From assembly GCF_007753095.1 (NCBI RefSeq), contig NZ_CP036348.1, positions 4,092,001 through 4,156,000 on the forward strand: a stretch of 64,000 bases of DNA. Direction: 5' to 3'. A program made the translations under genes and the position numbers. Origin of the DNA: Rosistilla carotiformis (GTDB taxonomy: Bacteria; Planctomycetota; Planctomycetia; Pirellulales; Pirellulaceae). Shown piece after piece: positions 54,420 to 64,000 of the stretch; position 1 is the stretch's first letter; every line of letters starts with the position of its first letter. The notes under the pieces were generated by a model. The model saw nothing but the letters and a program-made list of their open reading frames with translations. It was not told the origin of the DNA and searched no databases.

Positions 54420-57400
54420 AGAGGAACTCCTTCATATTGAGCAGCGAATGGGCAAAGTCGATCCAGTGTTGCTGCAGTCCCGGGGCCGGAGCAGTCTCGT
54501 CGCGTTGACGCTGCAACGTTGCCAGTTGCGTTTCCAACACCGACAGTTGTTCGCGCTGGGCGGGTTCCAACGCGGCGATGATCTGTTCGCGAGTGATCAC
54601 GTTGACCGCTCGAGATCCCAACGCCTGCACCTCCGTTTCCGATAGCGCCACGTCGTACAGCCGCGCGTCGTAGATTCGCCCCTTCAGCATCCTTCCGCCG
54701 GTGGTTCGCACGCCGTGTCGCATTCCAAGAATGACCTGCGTTCGCCCGGCGGGGAACGATTGCACGCCCGTTTTGTAAGGCGTTCCGTAAATCTGTCCGT
54801 TGCGATAACAAGCGACCGTGCCATCCTTGCCGTAGGTGATCACGAGATGGATCGGCTGCTGGTCCGCCAGGTCCTCTTCAACCGCTTGCAAGTTCTGGGT
54901 TCGCCGCCCATGGTCGCTGCCACTCATCCAGCGTCGCGGCTCGCGTTCGGCAAACACAATCGCATCGAAGAGCACGCCATCGGTCGTCTGAAGCGAGATC
55001 GCCGCACCGCCGTGTTGCTCCAAATCATCCAACTGCACGACCACCTCAAGCGACTTCGCACCAATCGATTCAGGCAACGCAGCGGACGCCGCCCAACCGC
55101 CGCCATCGACGATCAATGCGCCGTCCTGGATGCGTGCGGTGCCGTGAAGGGTCAGCTGTTCTTTCACCTTCGCGTCGGATTCGAGCCGACCGAACTCCCA
55201 CTGCCGCAACGGCGTGGGGAGCGAGTCGTCGACCGCGGTTGCCGTTTGCGTCGGACTTTTAAGCGCTGCCAACAAGCGGTCGCGGGCGGGAAGCGTGATC
55301 TGGTCGATTTGTTCTCGCTGCTGGGCGATCTCTCGATCCCATTGAGCGATCTGCTGGCGGATCGCTTCATTTGCCGCTTGGCTCTGTTGCAGGAAACCGG
55401 TTGCTGCCTTCAGTTCCGAATCGCTCGGAGATCGTCCGAAACAGCGACGCCAGATGGCACCGACCCGCTGCGCAGGATCGTGCAACGATTCGTCGGTCAA
55501 AATGTCTTGCGACAACCGTTGAGCGGCGCTGAGCACAAAGGGATTGTTCAGCATCATCAACGCTTGGGCCGGAACGTTGGTGACGTCGCGGCGGCCTTTG
55601 CAGCTGAATGGAACCGGTGCGTCGAAGCTGCTCAAGAACGGATCCAAGGAGTTGCGAATCACGTTGACATAGACCGACCGGCGATCGCTGTCACCTCGAA
55701 CCGCTCCCTCGGGCGGCGTCGTTTGCAAACGTCCTGAAACCAATAACAGCGAATCGCGAATCGCTTCGGCTTCCAATCGCGACGTCGTTCGATACGAGAG
55801 CCATAAGTTATCGGGATCGACATCGAGTACCTTGGCGGAGGGCGTCGATTGCTGTCGCCACGTTTCGCTGGTCACAATCTGTCGAATCAGTTGTTTGATC
55901 GACCAGGCGTTGTCGCGGAAGTTGTTGGCCAGGTAGTCCAACAATTCCGGATGGGTCGGCGGAACGCCAAGCCGGCCAAAATTGTCGGTCGTCGCGACGA
56001 TTCCGCGTCCAAACAAGTGATGCCAAATTCGGTTCACGATCACCCGCGCAGTCAACGGATTGTCGTCGCGGACCAAGTCCTCCGCCAGTTGCTCGCGACC
56101 ACTCAGGTCGGTCGGGTAGGGCTCGGCGTCAAACGCTTCCAAGAAACGCCGCGGGATCGGTTGGTCGGGCTGTTTATGATCGCCGCGAATGTACAGCGGA
56201 TGATCGCTCCCCTTCCATTCGGCCAGCGTCGGCACGCGGCGTGGCACCGGGATCTCCGCTTCCAAACGGCGGTATTCATCGATCAAAGGCTTCGCCGACG
56301 GCAGTTGATCCAACCCGTTGGGCAATAGATTTTGTTGAACACATGCGTCCAGCAACAACGCCTGCGGATCGGTCATCGTTCCCGCTTGCCACGCCTGAAT
56401 CGCATCTCCAATCGCCGTCGCATAATTTGCGGCCAATGCGTCCAACGACGCCGGAGGCTTTTCCAACGCCGACGCGAACAACGGTGTCAAGTGTTCGCGC
56501 CACTCGGCCGGCGGTTGCTGACCGGGATCGGTGACCACGGCGCGTCGAATCCCAAACCAGGAACGATCGTTGTCCTTGACCAACAATGGAGCGTCCCGCG
56601 CGGTGGCGAGTTCGATATGCAGGTCGTCGCCGCTCCAGTAGCTCAAGTCGTACTGCTGCCAATGCCAACGCGAGGCCTTCTCGCCCGATAGGTTGGTGAC
56701 GGGATAGACGGTCCCGTTGCGAGGATAGTTCTGCACCACAAACCGTGCCGACGACGCTCCATCCCCTGCGATCTGGACCCACAAGCGTTGATCGTCGGCG
56801 ACGCGGAAGTCCTCCGAAGTCAACACCGCCGCGTGCTTGTTGCTGATCAAATTGGCAACCACTCCCGCCGGATAAATTCCGCGCAATGCGGCCCCCGATT
56901 CGGAGATAGCGAACTCGCCCGCCGACGTGCGACGCGGTTGCCGCTGCGATTCCCGACCGGACTCGGCCACCAACCCGTTGCCGTAAGCAAACCATTCCAC
57001 TTCGGCGTCCGGTTCTCCGAGTTGCCAATCGTATGGATGAGAAGGTTCGTCAAAAGCAGCGCGTTGACTTTGCAGCGTTTCAAATTCTTCGATCTGCCGT
57101 TGCCAGGCGGTGGCAAAACTTTCACCGGCATCAACCGCCCGCTGCGTTGCGGCCCAGGGACGCAGAACCGCATGAAGATCCTGCGCGTCCGATTCGCTCG
57201 CCGGCGACGAGGTCAAACGCTCCGCCAGTCCATCGACGACCGGTTGCCAATCGGCGACGATCGCATCGCGGATCTTCGGTTTCAGTTTCGCTAAGGTCTC
57301 GCGGTGCCGATTCAGCCGACCGGGCAGATCGATCGCCGCCCGCCCTGGACGCGTCGATCCGACGATTCCCGCAAAGGCGTAGTAGTCGGCTTGGCTGATC

Positions 57401-58509
57401 GCGTCGAACTTATGGTTGTGGCACCGGGCACAGGAAACGGTCAGTCCTAAAAACGCTTTACTGACGACATCGATCGCATCGTCGGTGAATCGGACCCGTT
57501 CGTCCAAGGCGTCGGTCGGGGCAAAGCCATGAAAGACCATTCGCCAATGCGCCGTGCCGATCAAGGATTCGTTGATCCCCAAACTTTCATCGATCCGTGG
57601 TTCGGACAACCGATCTCCGGCGATGTGCTCGCGGACCAATTGATCGTAGGGAACGTCTCGGTTGAGGGCTCGGATCAGGTAGTCGCGGTAGCGCGTCGCC
57701 CCCGCAATCCTCGGATCCCCTTCGCTGCCATGCGACTGGGCATACCGGAACCAATCCATCCAATGCCGGGCCCAACGCTCGCCAAAATGAGGCGACTGCA
57801 ACAACTCGTCGACAAGGGTTTCATAAGCGTCGTCGCCCGCATCGCCGACAAACGCATCAATTTGCTGAGGCGTTGGAGGGAGCCCGGTCAAGGCGAAATA
57901 GAGCCGGCGAACCAAGGTCACGCGATCGGCTGGGTCGGCGGGCTGCAATCCCGCAGCTTGCATCTTTTCGTACGTGAAGCGATCGATCGGAGCGTCCGAC
58001 CAACCATTGTCGCTCTGGGGAGGCGTGACTTCGGCGATCGGCTGAAAGCTCCACCACTTGGCTCGCTTGTCTCGAACCGCTTCCCACGACGTCGACTTTG
58101 CCAATTCTTCGGCCGATGGCGGAGCGTCGCGAGGATCGGCGGCTCCTTTTGCGATCCATGTCTCGAAATCGGCAAGGATCGCATCGCTGAGCTTCTCGCC
58201 CCCTTCGGGCATCTCCAGCCCTTCGACCTCATGCCGCATCACCTTCAACAGAAAACTATCGCTGGCTGCCTCGGCGAGCGAAGGGCCCGACTGGCCTCCC
58301 GTTCGCAGCGGTTTTCGCCAATCCAACGCCAGCTCCGCTTCGGCCGTCGATTCGCTGTTGTGGCATTCATAACAGTGCTCCACCAAAACCGGGCGAATCT
58401 TCGCTTCAAAGAATTCGACGTCCGCAGGCGCCAGTCCGTCGTTGGCCGAAGCGGACGTACCCGTCGCCAGGATCAGCAGACTCAGGGCGATCGATCGAAG
58501 GCGGTTCAT
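54409..58509 (-). CDS. PSCyt1-DUF1549-DUF1553 protein with LamG domain
   Basis: The ATG at 58509 gives 1366 residues and a signal peptide ([18 protein letters not shown]). PSCyt1 holds one heme c site, C46-Y-E-C49-H50. DUF1549 (PSCyt2) lies at about 175-390 ([20 protein letters not shown]), with [14 protein letters not shown] as a second CxxCH. DUF1553 (PSD1) lies at about 770-1030. A LamG/concanavalin-like domain (about 1130-1310) is attached near the end, preceded by a coiled-coil region. These proteins are planctomycete-specific and of unknown function, with a genetic partner in the DUF1501 gene it overlaps. Confidence 0.9.
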   Translation of the reverse strand: MNRLRSIALSLLILATGTSASANDGLAPADVEFFEAKIRPVLVEHCYECHNSESTAEAELALDWRKPLRTGGQSGPSLAEAASDSFLLKVMRHEVEGLEMPEGGEKLSDAILADFETWIAKGAADPRDAPPSAEELAKSTSWEAVRDKRAKWWSFQPIAEVTPPQSDNGWSDAPIDRFTYEKMQAAGLQPADPADRVTLVRRLYFALTGLPPTPQQIDAFVGDAGDDAYETLVDELLQSPHFGERWARHWMDWFRYAQSHGSEGDPRIAGATRYRDYLIRALNRDVPYDQLVREHIAGDRLSEPRIDESLGINESLIGTAHWRMVFHGFAPTDALDERVRFTDDAIDVVSKAFLGLTVSCARCHNHKFDAISQADYYAFAGIVGSTRPGRAAIDLPGRLNRHRETLAKLKPKIRDAIVADWQPVVDGLAERLTSSPASESDAQDLHAVLRPWAATQRAVDAGESFATAWQRQIEEFETLQSQRAAFDEPSHPYDWQLGEPDAEVEWFAYGNGLVAESGRESQRQPRRTSAGEFAISESGAALRGIYPAGVVANLISNKHAAVLTSEDFRVADDQRLWVQIAGDGASSARFVVQNYPRNGTVYPVTNLSGEKASRWHWQQYDLSYWSGDDLHIELATARDAPLLVKDNDRSWFGIRRAVVTDPGQQPPAEWREHLTPLFASALEKPPASLDALAANYATAIGDAIQAWQAGTMTDPQALLLDACVQQNLLPNGLDQLPSAKPLIDEYRRLEAEIPVPRRVPTLAEWKGSDHPLYIRGDHKQPDQPIPRRFLEAFDAEPYPTDLSGREQLAEDLVRDDNPLTARVIVNRIWHHLFGRGIVATTDNFGRLGVPPTHPELLDYLANNFRDNAWSIKQLIRQIVTSETWRQQSTPSAKVLDVDPDNLWLSYRTTSRLEAEAIRDSLLLVSGRLQTTPPEGAVRGDSDRRSVYVNVIRNSLDPFLSSFDAPVPFSCKGRRDVTNVPAQALMMLNNPFVLSAAQRLSQDILTDESLHDPAQRVGAIWRRCFGRSPSDSELKAATGFLQQSQAANEAIRQQIAQWDREIAQQREQIDQITLPARDRLLAALKSPTQTATAVDDSLPTPLRQWEFGRLESDAKVKEQLTLHGTARIQDGALIVDGGGWAASAALPESIGAKSLEVVVQLDDLEQHGGAAISLQTTDGVLFDAIVFAEREPRRWMSGSDHGRRTQNLQAVEEDLADQQPIHLVITYGKDGTVACYRNGQIYGTPYKTGVQSFPAGRTQVILGMRHGVRTTGGRMLKGRIYDARLYDVALSETEVQALGSRAVNVITREQIIAALEPAQREQLSVLETQLATLQRQRDETAPAPGLQQHWIDFAHSLLNMKEFLYVR

Positions 58510-58787
58510 GCAGCTTGCCTGTGGGTGCGGTTGCAGGTTGGGAAGGACGCCGCGGATCGGGGAGACGACGCCACGACGGCACGATGCGTCACCTAGCAGG
58601 GGATGCAAGGGAGGGTTAGGCGGGCGTCCCCGTTCGTTCCGCTCAGGGGGTGATCGCCGATTCTAGCCGATTGGCGGTAAGATCGCGAATGCATTTTTAA
58701 CGCGGGACGCGTCCGCCGTCGCAATGGCCAGATCGCCCGTCGGCATGTTACGATTCGTGAAACGGCCCCCGACTTCTGGATGATTGC

Positions 58788-59909
58788 ATGACCGAAAAAC
58801 TCGAACCCGCAGACCGGCGCACCAAGCTGGCGGTCCGTTTTTCCGTCGTCATCGCGGCGCTGCTGTTGATCGCGGCAAGCGTGACGGCATCCCGGGATCC
58901 GTTTCCCGTCGATGCGGTGCTGACGACGGCCGGCTGGGCGGATGAATCGACCTGCAGCGAATGCCATGTCGAAGCGGATACCTATCCCGAAACAGGGCAC
59001 GCTCAAACGTTGCGGCCGGCGTCGGACGCCAAGTCGATCGAAACGTTGACCGGTTTGATGAAGCAGTCGTTGCCCAATGACGAAGCGTTTGAAATCGAGG
59101 TCGATGCCAATTCCGAAGTCCACGCGGTCACCGAGCGTGACGGGATCACGCGGCGGATTCGCATCGATTGGTGTTTTGGTTCGGGCACTCACGCCCATAC
59201 GTGGACTTCGACGATGGACGATCTGTTGGGGAACACCGACGAGGTCGAATTTCGTTGGACGTGGTTTCATCACACCGATCGATTCGCCCGCACTCCCGGG
59301 CAACCCGAACACGTGGGCGATACGCATTACGGAGCGTTTGGGCTTTTCTTCGATGGGGCAAAATCGGTCAGCTGTTTTTCCTGCCACAGCAGCCATCTGC
59401 CAGCCGAGGATTCTTCGATCGATTTCCACGGGATGGTTACCAGCATTAATTGCCAACGCTGCCATGGACCGCAACAAGCCCATGTCGCCGCCGGAGGGGA
59501 AGGAACCATCGACGATTGGATGGCAACCGATCGCATCGACTCGGTTCACCGATGCGGTCAGTGTCACCGCAACGCGGATGAATACGAGCCCGATGAGATC
59601 CGAACCGACAATATCGAAATTGTTCGCTTTCAACCGGTCGGCCTGCTGCAATCTCCCTGCTTCATCGAATCGGAAATGCGGTGCACGACCTGTCACGATC
59701 CCCACAAATCACTCTCGGCTCAGGATTCCAAGGGCATTTGGCAGTGCGTCCAGTGCCACGATCCGAAACAGCCCCAGCATACGACCTGCGGGGCGGGGAA
59801 CCGCGACGATTGTTTGCGGTGCCACATGCCAGCGGTCCCAATGAATCCGAACATTCGTTTTACCGACCACTGGATCCGCGTGCGGGATGATATCGAGGAG
59901 TCCAAGTGA
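58788..59909 (+). CDS. Seven-heme c-type cytochrome
   Basis: This 373-aa protein has a signal anchor (RFSVVIAALLLIAASVTA) and seven C-x-x-C-H sites: CSECH (56-60), CFSCH, CQRCH, CGQCH, CTTCH, CVQCH and CLRCH. Many extra His residues lie between the sites and could serve as distal ligands. The layout resembles cytochrome c554/NapC-type multihemes used in periplasmic electron transfer. Its last bases overlap the GTG of the next gene, so the cytochrome and a polytopic membrane protein are made together. The redox partner is unknown. Confidence 0.88.
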   Translation: MTEKLEPADRRTKLAVRFSVVIAALLLIAASVTASRDPFPVDAVLTTAGWADESTCSECHVEADTYPETGHAQTLRPASDAKSIETLTGLMKQSLPNDEAFEIEVDANSEVHAVTERDGITRRIRIDWCFGSGTHAHTWTSTMDDLLGNTDEVEFRWTWFHHTDRFARTPGQPEHVGDTHYGAFGLFFDGAKSVSCFSCHSSHLPAEDSSIDFHGMVTSINCQRCHGPQQAHVAAGGEGTIDDWMATDRIDSVHRCGQCHRNADEYEPDEIRTDNIEIVRFQPVGLLQSPCFIESEMRCTTCHDPHKSLSAQDSKGIWQCVQCHDPKQPQHTTCGAGNRDDCLRCHMPAVPMNPNIRFTDHWIRVRDDIEESK

Positions 59910-62233
59910 ATAAAGAACCTTCGCGACATCGCCGCCATCCGTCGAAGGGATCCAAGCCTCTGGCCGGCTCCTCCGCCACCGCGACGTCTCCGGATCGCAA
60001 CCATCTTCTTGCGCGGATGCCGCCATGGTTCGGTGCGTTGGCAACTTGGTGGGTTGCCAGTGTGATCATCTTATTGGCAGCAAACGTGACGCGGCTCGGC
60101 GAGCCGGTCGCCTTGATTCCTCCCCCGGACAACAGCCTCTTGGCGGGCGGGGAGGCTTGGAATCCGTGGCTCTCGCGATTCCCTTCGCTCATGCCTCTGT
60201 TTGTTTGGCCAACCTGGTTGGCGATCGCCGCAATCGCCGTTCTGATCGCTGCGGTGGCCCAAAGAACGCGGCGATGCACGGCGGCGGTATGCGCGATCGC
60301 GATGGTCGTTGGCCTTTGTCAAATCGATCCGCATGGCGGCTTCTTGGCCGCTTGCCTCACCTACGCTGCGGTACGATTGCGCGACCGCGTGCTGGCCGAG
60401 GATGAACCGTCGCGCGACAAAAGCCTTCGGACATTTGCGATCGTCGGATTGATCAGCGGTGCCGCATTGGCAACGACACTGGAAATGGCGATCCCATTGG
60501 CGATCGTGGCCCTAACCATCGTGTCGATCTGCCGTCAGACGCTTGCCGATCGCCAGCAGGTCGGATTGGTCTTCGGGCTCACCGCCGGCTGGCTCTTGTT
60601 GTTGATCGGACTGGTTGCCCTGCAGCCGGGATTGCTGGCGACAATGATACGACCGGTGACAGCGATCGCGAATCGACCTCTCGATTCTCTGATGCCGTCG
60701 ATGCAGGTCATCTGGCAAACGCCTGACTTCGGATGGCCCCATGTCGTCGTCTTACTATTCATCATCGACGGTTGGCGTCGTTGGTTCATGGCGAGCGCGC
60801 CGCGTTTGAGCGACGGCCTGCTGCTGGCCCTCTTCACCGCGCTGGCGATTGGTTCGGGGCGATACTTTTGGCTCGCATCGATCGCGTTCGCCTGTACTGC
60901 GTCGTCCGATCGATTTGTTTTGCCGCAAACCGCTTCAGTCAAGCAGATCCGCCGTTGGAATGGGGCCGCTATCGGCATGGCGTTGGCATTCCTGGTGGTC
61001 CACGTCGGCCTGCAACGCGACGAGATACTGGGGGGGCTGAATTCGGCACGAAACGTCGACACCGAGCAATGGAATCTGGCAGGCCCCGTTGTCTTGCAGA
61101 ACCTCGACCTGGCGAACCACTGGAAATTGCAAGACACTCGTCGGGCTCTTCCTTTGGTTGTCAGCGACCGCTGGGACACGTACGGCGATTTCTATCCGCA
61201 ATACGCCGCGATCGTAAACGACTGGAGCAATTGGCGGGAGCATCGCTATGTCCGCAGCGATGGACAGTGGGGAGGTTTTCGCAAGTGGTTCGACGAATGG
61301 AACCCCAAGCTGATCGTCGTCAATGCAAACGATCTCAGCACGATCCGCCATCATTCGCTCGATTCCCCATGGAAGACATTGGGAATCGACAGCCGACGGG
61401 TGATCTTTGCGCAATCGGACGATCGCGACTCCAGCGTCCCGCTGCGCGAATCGGCCCGCTTATTGTCGATTTTGGAAATTCCTCGACCCGCCCCCGACGT
61501 TTACTTTGAACGAACGATCGCCTTCGGCGGCCCCGCCGAATCGCGAAAGGTCTCCTTGGTGTTGTCGGCGCTACGATTTCCGTTCGCCGCCCTTCGCGTC
61601 CTCCCCGACGACGACCAAACCGAAACGGAATACGCCCGGACGATGGCATTGTTGGAAAGCGCCCACCGAACGCTCCGCTACGCCGGCGTCCCCTCGTTGA
61701 TCGACCAAACCCGCGCCCTGGCGCACAGCCAAAAGCTGTTCGCCCGGAGCGATCTGCAACCGCCGCAGCGACAACAAATTGAAACGGCGATCAGTGCACT
61801 TCAGAGTTTGCGTGCCAGGGTCTCTGTTTCCGTCGAGGGACTCGAATCTAGAGATGGCTCGAATCGTGTCGAGCATTTGGCTCGAGAGCTGTTACTCAAC
61901 GGCGAGTTTTATGAAGCGATGCAAATCGTAGGTAAGATGAGCGAGTCCCCCCTACGAGACATGTTTATCGTGGCAGGAACAATGGGAAACGCTACGCCAC
62001 AGGTCATTTATCAAGCACTGGATTTCAGCTCCGGACATCTCGCAACCGACCGACATCACGATCGCATTTCACTTCTCGAAGCTCAGTTCCATCGCGGGTT
62101 CTTAATGGTTGAGACGGGGGACTTCCCCAACGCGCGGTTGAGTTTTCAAAAGGCAATCGAATCGAACTTGACACACCCGCTAGGGAAGCTAGGAGCCCTC
62201 TATCACGCCGCGTCTGGCGTCCGATCCCCCTAA
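59906..62233 (+). CDS. Polytopic membrane protein with C-terminal soluble/TPR-like region
   Basis: Starting at GTG 59906 (GTGA overlap with the cytochrome stop), the 775-aa protein has a short basic N-terminus, about ten TM helices (about 40-370), then a soluble part. The segment VVSDRWDTYGDFYPQYAAIV and WNPKLIVVNANDL recalls the C-terminal periplasmic part of GT-C/PMT-type glycosyltransferases. The last 200 residues include a TPR-like stretch (ARLSFQKAIESNLTHPLGKL). I cannot find the acidic first-loop motif of GT-C enzymes, so the assignment is weak. Co-translation with the seven-heme cytochrome is unexplained. Confidence 0.65.
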   Translation: MNKEPSRHRRHPSKGSKPLAGSSATATSPDRNHLLARMPPWFGALATWWVASVIILLAANVTRLGEPVALIPPPDNSLLAGGEAWNPWLSRFPSLMPLFVWPTWLAIAAIAVLIAAVAQRTRRCTAAVCAIAMVVGLCQIDPHGGFLAACLTYAAVRLRDRVLAEDEPSRDKSLRTFAIVGLISGAALATTLEMAIPLAIVALTIVSICRQTLADRQQVGLVFGLTAGWLLLLIGLVALQPGLLATMIRPVTAIANRPLDSLMPSMQVIWQTPDFGWPHVVVLLFIIDGWRRWFMASAPRLSDGLLLALFTALAIGSGRYFWLASIAFACTASSDRFVLPQTASVKQIRRWNGAAIGMALAFLVVHVGLQRDEILGGLNSARNVDTEQWNLAGPVVLQNLDLANHWKLQDTRRALPLVVSDRWDTYGDFYPQYAAIVNDWSNWREHRYVRSDGQWGGFRKWFDEWNPKLIVVNANDLSTIRHHSLDSPWKTLGIDSRRVIFAQSDDRDSSVPLRESARLLSILEIPRPAPDVYFERTIAFGGPAESRKVSLVLSALRFPFAALRVLPDDDQTETEYARTMALLESAHRTLRYAGVPSLIDQTRALAHSQKLFARSDLQPPQRQQIETAISALQSLRARVSVSVEGLESRDGSNRVEHLARELLLNGEFYEAMQIVGKMSESPLRDMFIVAGTMGNATPQVIYQALDFSSGHLATDRHHDRISLLEAQFHRGFLMVETGDFPNARLSFQKAIESNLTHPLGKLGALYHAASGVRSP

Positions 62234-62386
62234 AGAGAGTTGACATCGCAGCGAAATTACAGGATCATTGACGCAGCACCATTCGCCGAGTCGCTCAGGC
62301 CACAAGGCGGGGTGCCATCTGGTATCGAAACGTTTATTCCAATTTCGATACTTAATTCATCCGTCATTCTGCTGGAGATCCAAAAG

Positions 62387-63481
62387 ATGCGATCAGAATC
62401 GAGAAGCCGTACCGGCTTCACCCTCGTGGAGTTGTTGGTGGTAATTGCCATCATTGGAATTTTAGTGGGACTGCTGCTGCCTGCGGTCCAAGCGGCGCGT
62501 GAGGCGGCTCGTCGAATGCAATGTTCGAACAACCTAAAGCAGCTAGGGGTTGCACTGCACAATTACCACGACACCCACAAGGCATTTCCGTCAGCACCAG
62601 GGACAAACGAAGTTCTTAACGCAGATGGTGGGACCATCTATAGCTGGGATCGCTGGAGTGGGTTGGAGGGTTTGCTGCCATTTGTCGAACAGCAGGCGCT
62701 TTACGACAACTGCGACTTTCGTTTTTCTAACGGCAGTAGTGACACGACAAGTGGTGGTCTAACAAACGCGCAGGTTCGCGACACACGTCTTGACAGCACG
62801 TTTACCTGTCCAAGCGACCCAGGTTCTTCGCTCAGTTACCACGATTCCCATTCTCCTACCTCCTACTGTTTTTCGCGCGGACCGCAAGCGCACTGGGACG
62901 TAACCAACGGCCAGGAGGGCGGGTTTGCCGATGGTGAAAATTGGCACCGGATGCGAGACATCACCGATGGTACGTCCAATACTCTGGCCATGGCGGAGGC
63001 CGTTTTGGGAAGAAACCAGGGAATGTGGGACACGACGGCGCAGAACCGCGAGCGAGGCGTGATAGTCCAAGCTCCAGGCTCGTTTACCCAGTCGCTTTCG
63101 GGCAACTCGCGTGTGTTCCGAAATACACAGCCCTATATCGACATCATCAACGCGTATTACAACGACACCTGCCTTGCTGCGTATGATGCAGGCGGCTCCG
63201 GTGTATTTAACGGTTCAAATGACGAAAACGGTCGTTATTGGAATTCGGGCGATACAGGGCATGGACCACAAATCACTACTTTCATCGGTCCTAATGCTGG
63301 CCCCGGTTGTGACCTCGATACTTCATACACAGAAGCCGCACTCAAAGAGCCGAGCAGTTATCATCCAGGTGGTTGTTTGACGTTGCGTTGCGACGCTTCG
63401 GTTGGTTTCCAAACTGAAACGATCGACCAAGCAACTTGGATTGCGTTAGGTAGTATTCGCGGCGGTGAAACTGCGAATTAA
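62387..63481 (+). CDS. DUF1559 prepilin-type protein
   Basis: The ATG at 62387, with GGAG about 12 nt upstream, gives 364 residues. The N-terminus carries a type IV prepilin signal: R-S-R-T-G10, then F11-T-L-V-E15 and a long hydrophobic helix, to be cut by prepilin peptidase after Gly10. The DUF1559 hallmark Q-A-A-R-E-A-A-R-R-M-Q-C-x-N-N-L-K-Q-L follows, and a globular part ends with YHPGGCLTLRCDASVGF. Planctomycetes carry many such pseudopilins; they may build surface or periplasmic fibres. The gene and its small lipoprotein partner form a frequent pair. Confidence 0.88.
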   Translation: MRSESRSRTGFTLVELLVVIAIIGILVGLLLPAVQAAREAARRMQCSNNLKQLGVALHNYHDTHKAFPSAPGTNEVLNADGGTIYSWDRWSGLEGLLPFVEQQALYDNCDFRFSNGSSDTTSGGLTNAQVRDTRLDSTFTCPSDPGSSLSYHDSHSPTSYCFSRGPQAHWDVTNGQEGGFADGENWHRMRDITDGTSNTLAMAEAVLGRNQGMWDTTAQNRERGVIVQAPGSFTQSLSGNSRVFRNTQPYIDIINAYYNDTCLAAYDAGGSGVFNGSNDENGRYWNSGDTGHGPQITTFIGPNAGPGCDLDTSYTEAALKEPSSYHPGGCLTLRCDASVGFQTETIDQATWIALGSIRGGETAN

Positions 63482-63568
63482 CTTCAAACACAACGACCTG
63501 CATTCGTGGAACGCTGTCGGTTTGCCTCGCCCGTTCATTAGCATTTAGATATAGGAATACCAACCCAG

Positions 63569-63715
63569 ATGAGACATTTGCGTTTATTGTGCCTGTTGGC
63601 TGCAGCAACGATTGTTGGATGTGGTCCCCAAGTGTCCGGACCAGGTCCCGAACCTGCATCCGATCCAGATGCTCCTGTCGACGTGACCCTTGAAAAATCC
63701 ATGACGTCTGAATAG
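63569..63715 (+). CDS. Small lipoprotein (48 aa) downstream of DUF1559 gene
   Basis: ATG at 63569 opens a 48-residue frame ending in TAG at 63713-63715. The N-terminus MRHLRLLCLLAAATIVGC is a lipoprotein signal with lipobox I-V-G-C18. The mature part is Gly/Pro/Asp-rich (GPQVSGPGPEPASDPDAPVD). Short lipoproteins of this kind commonly follow DUF1559 genes. A terminator 40 bp later supports it as the last gene of the operon. Confidence 0.75.
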   Translation: MRHLRLLCLLAAATIVGCGPQVSGPGPEPASDPDAPVDVTLEKSMTSE

Positions 63716-63753
63716 GAAGAACTGTCCTCCAAAGTTCAAATTAATCGTGCGTA

Positions 63754-63790
63754 GCCCCTCGCAACATACAGCGTGCGAGGGGCTTTTTTT
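63754..63790 (+). terminator. Strong Rho-independent terminator
   Basis: GCCCCTCGCA pairs perfectly with TGCGAGGGGC across a 10-nt loop, followed by seven T residues. It closes the DUF1559-lipoprotein operon. Confidence 0.95.
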
Positions 63791-64000
63791 GCGCGAGCAT
63801 TGAATGACTCAGACGTCATTGTTTGCCCTAAAACATCGCTGACTCGGGTCGCTTCCTACGTGAAATGGTCCCCTCCCAACTGAATATACTCGCCGTGCAA
63901 TCGATCGTGCGTGGGAGCCGCAAGTAACTGTGAGTTCGCCCAAGCTGTGGCAATGTTGCCTACCTGAAACCATGGCTCACCACGCCATCCATATGGGTGA
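63791..64000. other. Right edge of the window, nothing recognised
   Basis: The last 210 bp after the terminator show no credible open frame, repeat or RNA gene. It may be the upstream region of a gene beyond the edge. Confidence 0.4.

Noticed and set aside
54715-58596. Plus-strand frames opposite the DUF1553 giant
   Set aside because: They show no motifs, and the minus strand has heme sites and DUF1549/DUF1553 motifs.

Overview
The window looks like a chromosomal segment of a marine-type planctomycete of the Pirellulales (Rhodopirellula/Rosistilla-like). This is inferred from gene content: three BBP7-type outer-membrane beta-barrel proteins, a DUF1501 gene overlapping a PSCyt1-DUF1549-DUF1553 giant, PVC-type cytochromes with HEAT repeats, a DUF1559 prepilin-like protein, a DUF1080-ThuA-NPCBM fusion, a sulfatase and an ABC permease-CPBP fusion. 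The genus is a guess. There is no rRNA operon, prophage or CRISPR array. Most genes are ordinary, moderately GC-rich coding sequence with small gaps.

Layout. 1-8.2 kb: a secreted TPR-like protein running off the left edge, a BBP7 porin-like protein, a C45-family acyltransferase, a nucleoside deaminase, a DapA-family aldolase and a small secreted protein. 8.3-20.2 kb: a PVC cytochrome with HEAT repeats, a GNAT enzyme, a heparan-sulfamidase-like sulfatase, a two-gene ABC exporter whose permease carries a CPBP protease, fermentative D-lactate dehydrogenase, a SHOCT protein and a CoA-binding protein. 20.2-22.8 kb: a modABC molybdate-uptake operon. 22.9-36.3 kb: a second BBP7 protein, a short cytochrome c, a foldback-rich intergenic element, the 1336-aa DUF1080 fusion, a shortened SecA paralog, a third BBP7 protein with a clear terminator, and a squalene-cyclase-fold protein. 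36.9 kb: an initiator tRNA-fMet with a terminator. 37.4-45.8 kb: the accessory part, with a nitroreductase, an unknown gene, a quinone reductase, a quinone oxidoreductase divergent from an HxlR regulator, a palindromic repeat, a broken REP-type transposase, a deiodinase-like protein and a decayed IS5-family element inserted exactly in that gene's stop codon.

45.4-50.3 kb reads as a metal (probably zinc) homeostasis island: a Fur/Zur-type regulator with an apparently shifted N-terminus, a small secreted protein coupled to a COG0523 G3E GTPase, a MerC-domain protein, a truncated Rossmann ORF, a hypothetical protein and a divergent His-rich NicO-family transporter. Two flanking intergenic regions share a 12-bp sequence with a palindromic core, and two further inverted repeats lie upstream of the regulator and the GTPase operon. 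50.8-64 kb: a GH97 glycosidase, the DUF1501/DUF1553 pair, a seven-heme cytochrome coupled to a polytopic membrane protein, a DUF1559 prepilin-like protein and a 48-aa lipoprotein ending in a strong terminator.

I found no single clearly new multi-gene system. The most interesting items are the metal island with its shared candidate operators, the SecA paralog that appears to lack its C-terminal domains, the deiodinase-like protein with an IS in its stop codon, the atypical initiator tRNA, and what looks like the fossil of a second ModA domain between modA and modB.
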